Shown in pieces: positions 4,429 through 5,185 of a stretch of 5,185 nucleotides of DNA (positions within the stretch are counted from its first letter, which is position 1; the number at the start of each line of letters is the position of its first letter). The position numbers and the translations under genes were made by a program. The notes beneath the pieces were generated by a model. It was given only the letters and a program-made list of their open reading frames with translations. It did no database searches and was not told the DNA's origin. The DNA lies in assembly GCA_964612995.1 (NCBI GenBank), contig CAZTGE010000217.1, positions 1 through 5,185 on the forward strand, written 5' to 3'. This stretch comes from SLQH01 sp964612995. Lineage in GTDB: Bacteria; Planctomycetota; UBA11346.

Positions 4429-5185
4429 TCGCCGGCGGCCGGGTTCGTCGCTCGGTCTGAGTCCGAGAATCTCTGCGTCAACCTGCCGGACCATTCCCGT
4501 CTCAACCATCTCAACGCCAGCCATCAGCTTGCCGCCGATCTCGCGCACCCAGCGAACCACGCCTTTCACCTCGCCCATGGGGACATCTGTTCCGTAGTGA
4601 CAGGCGTAGGGATCAGGCAGGGGGTTCTTGCCCATCTTCGCGGCGCGCTTCGTCGGCACCTCCACACTGGCGCGGTACGAGGTCAGCGTCTGCCCTGTCT
4701 CTGTGATGAAGACGTGCGACACGGCCTGTCGAGTAATGCCATGTTTGCGTGCGATGGTGCCCATGGGGATCCCCGCTTTGAGGTCTTCGACGATCGCGAC
4801 GTTCCGCTTCTGCCGGCGCTCCGTCTTGATGGGTGGTCGGGGTGCGGTCTTTGCCCGAGATGCCTTCGGCTTTCGTCTCTGTCGTGGCTGGGGTGGGCTC
4901 TGGCGCATACCCATCGCGATCTCAAGGGTCTCCAGATCCAGGGAGGGGACTTCCACGCCGGACTCCTGCAATTGCAGGAGTCGCCTGCTCATCTCCTTGA
5001 ACCAAGCCGTCAGCATCGGGCTGGCTTGTTCGAGGTGGCCAAGGAGCAGGAAGGCAGCCCGCTGCGAGACCCGCAGTCCGAGCGCCTTGGCCCAGGCCGG
5101 GAGCACGTCGAGCGGAGGTGACTTACGTCCGACGTAACTACTCAGGCCCCATAGCTGCTTCACACCGACTTTGTGCTGGGTTCCG
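4420..5185 (-). CDS. XRE-type regulator with a second central HTH, 5' end outside window
   Basis: The frame is open from the right edge of the window to a TAA at 4420. A GTG at 5163 could start a 247-residue protein, but the frame continues to the edge (GTQHKVG before it) and completes more of an XRE/Cro-type HTH. That HTH reads VGVKQ, LSSYVGRKSPPLDVLPAWAKALGL, so the gene is probably truncated. Numbered from 5163, the XRE remainder ends near 30. A Leu-rich segment, LLQLQESGVEVPSLDLETLEI, lies at 62-82, then a Pro/Arg/Lys linker (88-120). A second HTH follows at about 121-155 (DLKAGIPMGTIARKHGITRQAVSHVF, resembling a resolvase- or KorB/TrfB-type HTH). I do not recognise the C-terminal part (165-247; it contains DPYACHYGTDVPMGEVKGVVRWV). 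It is probably a DNA-binding regulator, perhaps of plasmid or integrative-element type. It converges on the small HTH gene with a 9-nt overlap. Confidence 0.7.
   Translation of the reverse strand, partial: GTQHKVGVKQLWGLSSYVGRKSPPLDVLPAWAKALGLRVSQRAAFLLLGHLEQASPMLTAWFKEMSRRLLQLQESGVEVPSLDLETLEIAMGMRQSPPQPRQRRKPKASRAKTAPRPPIKTERRQKRNVAIVEDLKAGIPMGTIARKHGITRQAVSHVFITETGQTLTSYRASVEVPTKRAAKMGKNPLPDPYACHYGTDVPMGEVKGVVRWVREIGGKLMAGVEMVETGMVRQVDAEILGLRPSDEPGRRRSP

Noticed and set aside
4597..5137. Plus-strand open frames at 4597-5121 and 4628-5137.
   Set aside because: They are antisense to the XRE-type gene, which shows two HTH segments and coherent domain structure. The plus frames show no motif.

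Overview
The window is about 5.2 kb of GC-rich DNA with very dense coding on both strands. Its codon use and gene types suggest a high-GC gammaproteobacterium, most plausibly a member of the Xanthomonadaceae. That placement is an inference from style, because no rRNA or marker gene is present.

Layout, left to right. Positions 1-174 (+) hold the 3' part of a small single-span membrane protein gene. Positions 244-3866 (-) hold a four-gene, tightly packed operon that reads right to left: a YnbA-like CDP-alcohol phosphatidyltransferase, a PlsC-family acyltransferase (4-nt overlap), a CdsA-family phosphatidate cytidylyltransferase (17-nt overlap) and a DegT/DnrJ/EryC1-type PLP-dependent protein (30-nt gap). 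The first gene appears to begin with a GAC-ACC hexamer repeat encoding (Asp-Thr)n. A 100-N assembly gap (3736-3835) interrupts this repeat. Positions 3939-4223 (+) carry a second, fuller copy of the small membrane protein gene. It overlaps a small helix-turn-helix protein gene that ends at 4428. Converging on that gene with a 9-nt overlap is a 5'-truncated XRE-type regulator (4420-5185, -) with a second HTH in its middle.

How the genes may work together. PlsC would make phosphatidic acid, CdsA would activate it to CDP-diacylglycerol, and the YnbA-like enzyme would exchange CMP for an alcohol head group. The order resembles E. coli ynbA-ynbB, with an acyltransferase inserted and an aminotransferase-like gene appended. 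This suggests a dedicated accessory phospholipid pathway whose head group, possibly amino-containing, is unknown. Two near-identical direct copies of the small membrane protein segment flank the operon. The small HTH protein and the XRE protein are candidate regulators, but nothing in the sequence ties them to the lipid operon.

The main uncertainties are the start of the YnbA-like gene across the gap, the starts of the two small plus-strand genes, and the real length of the hexamer array.
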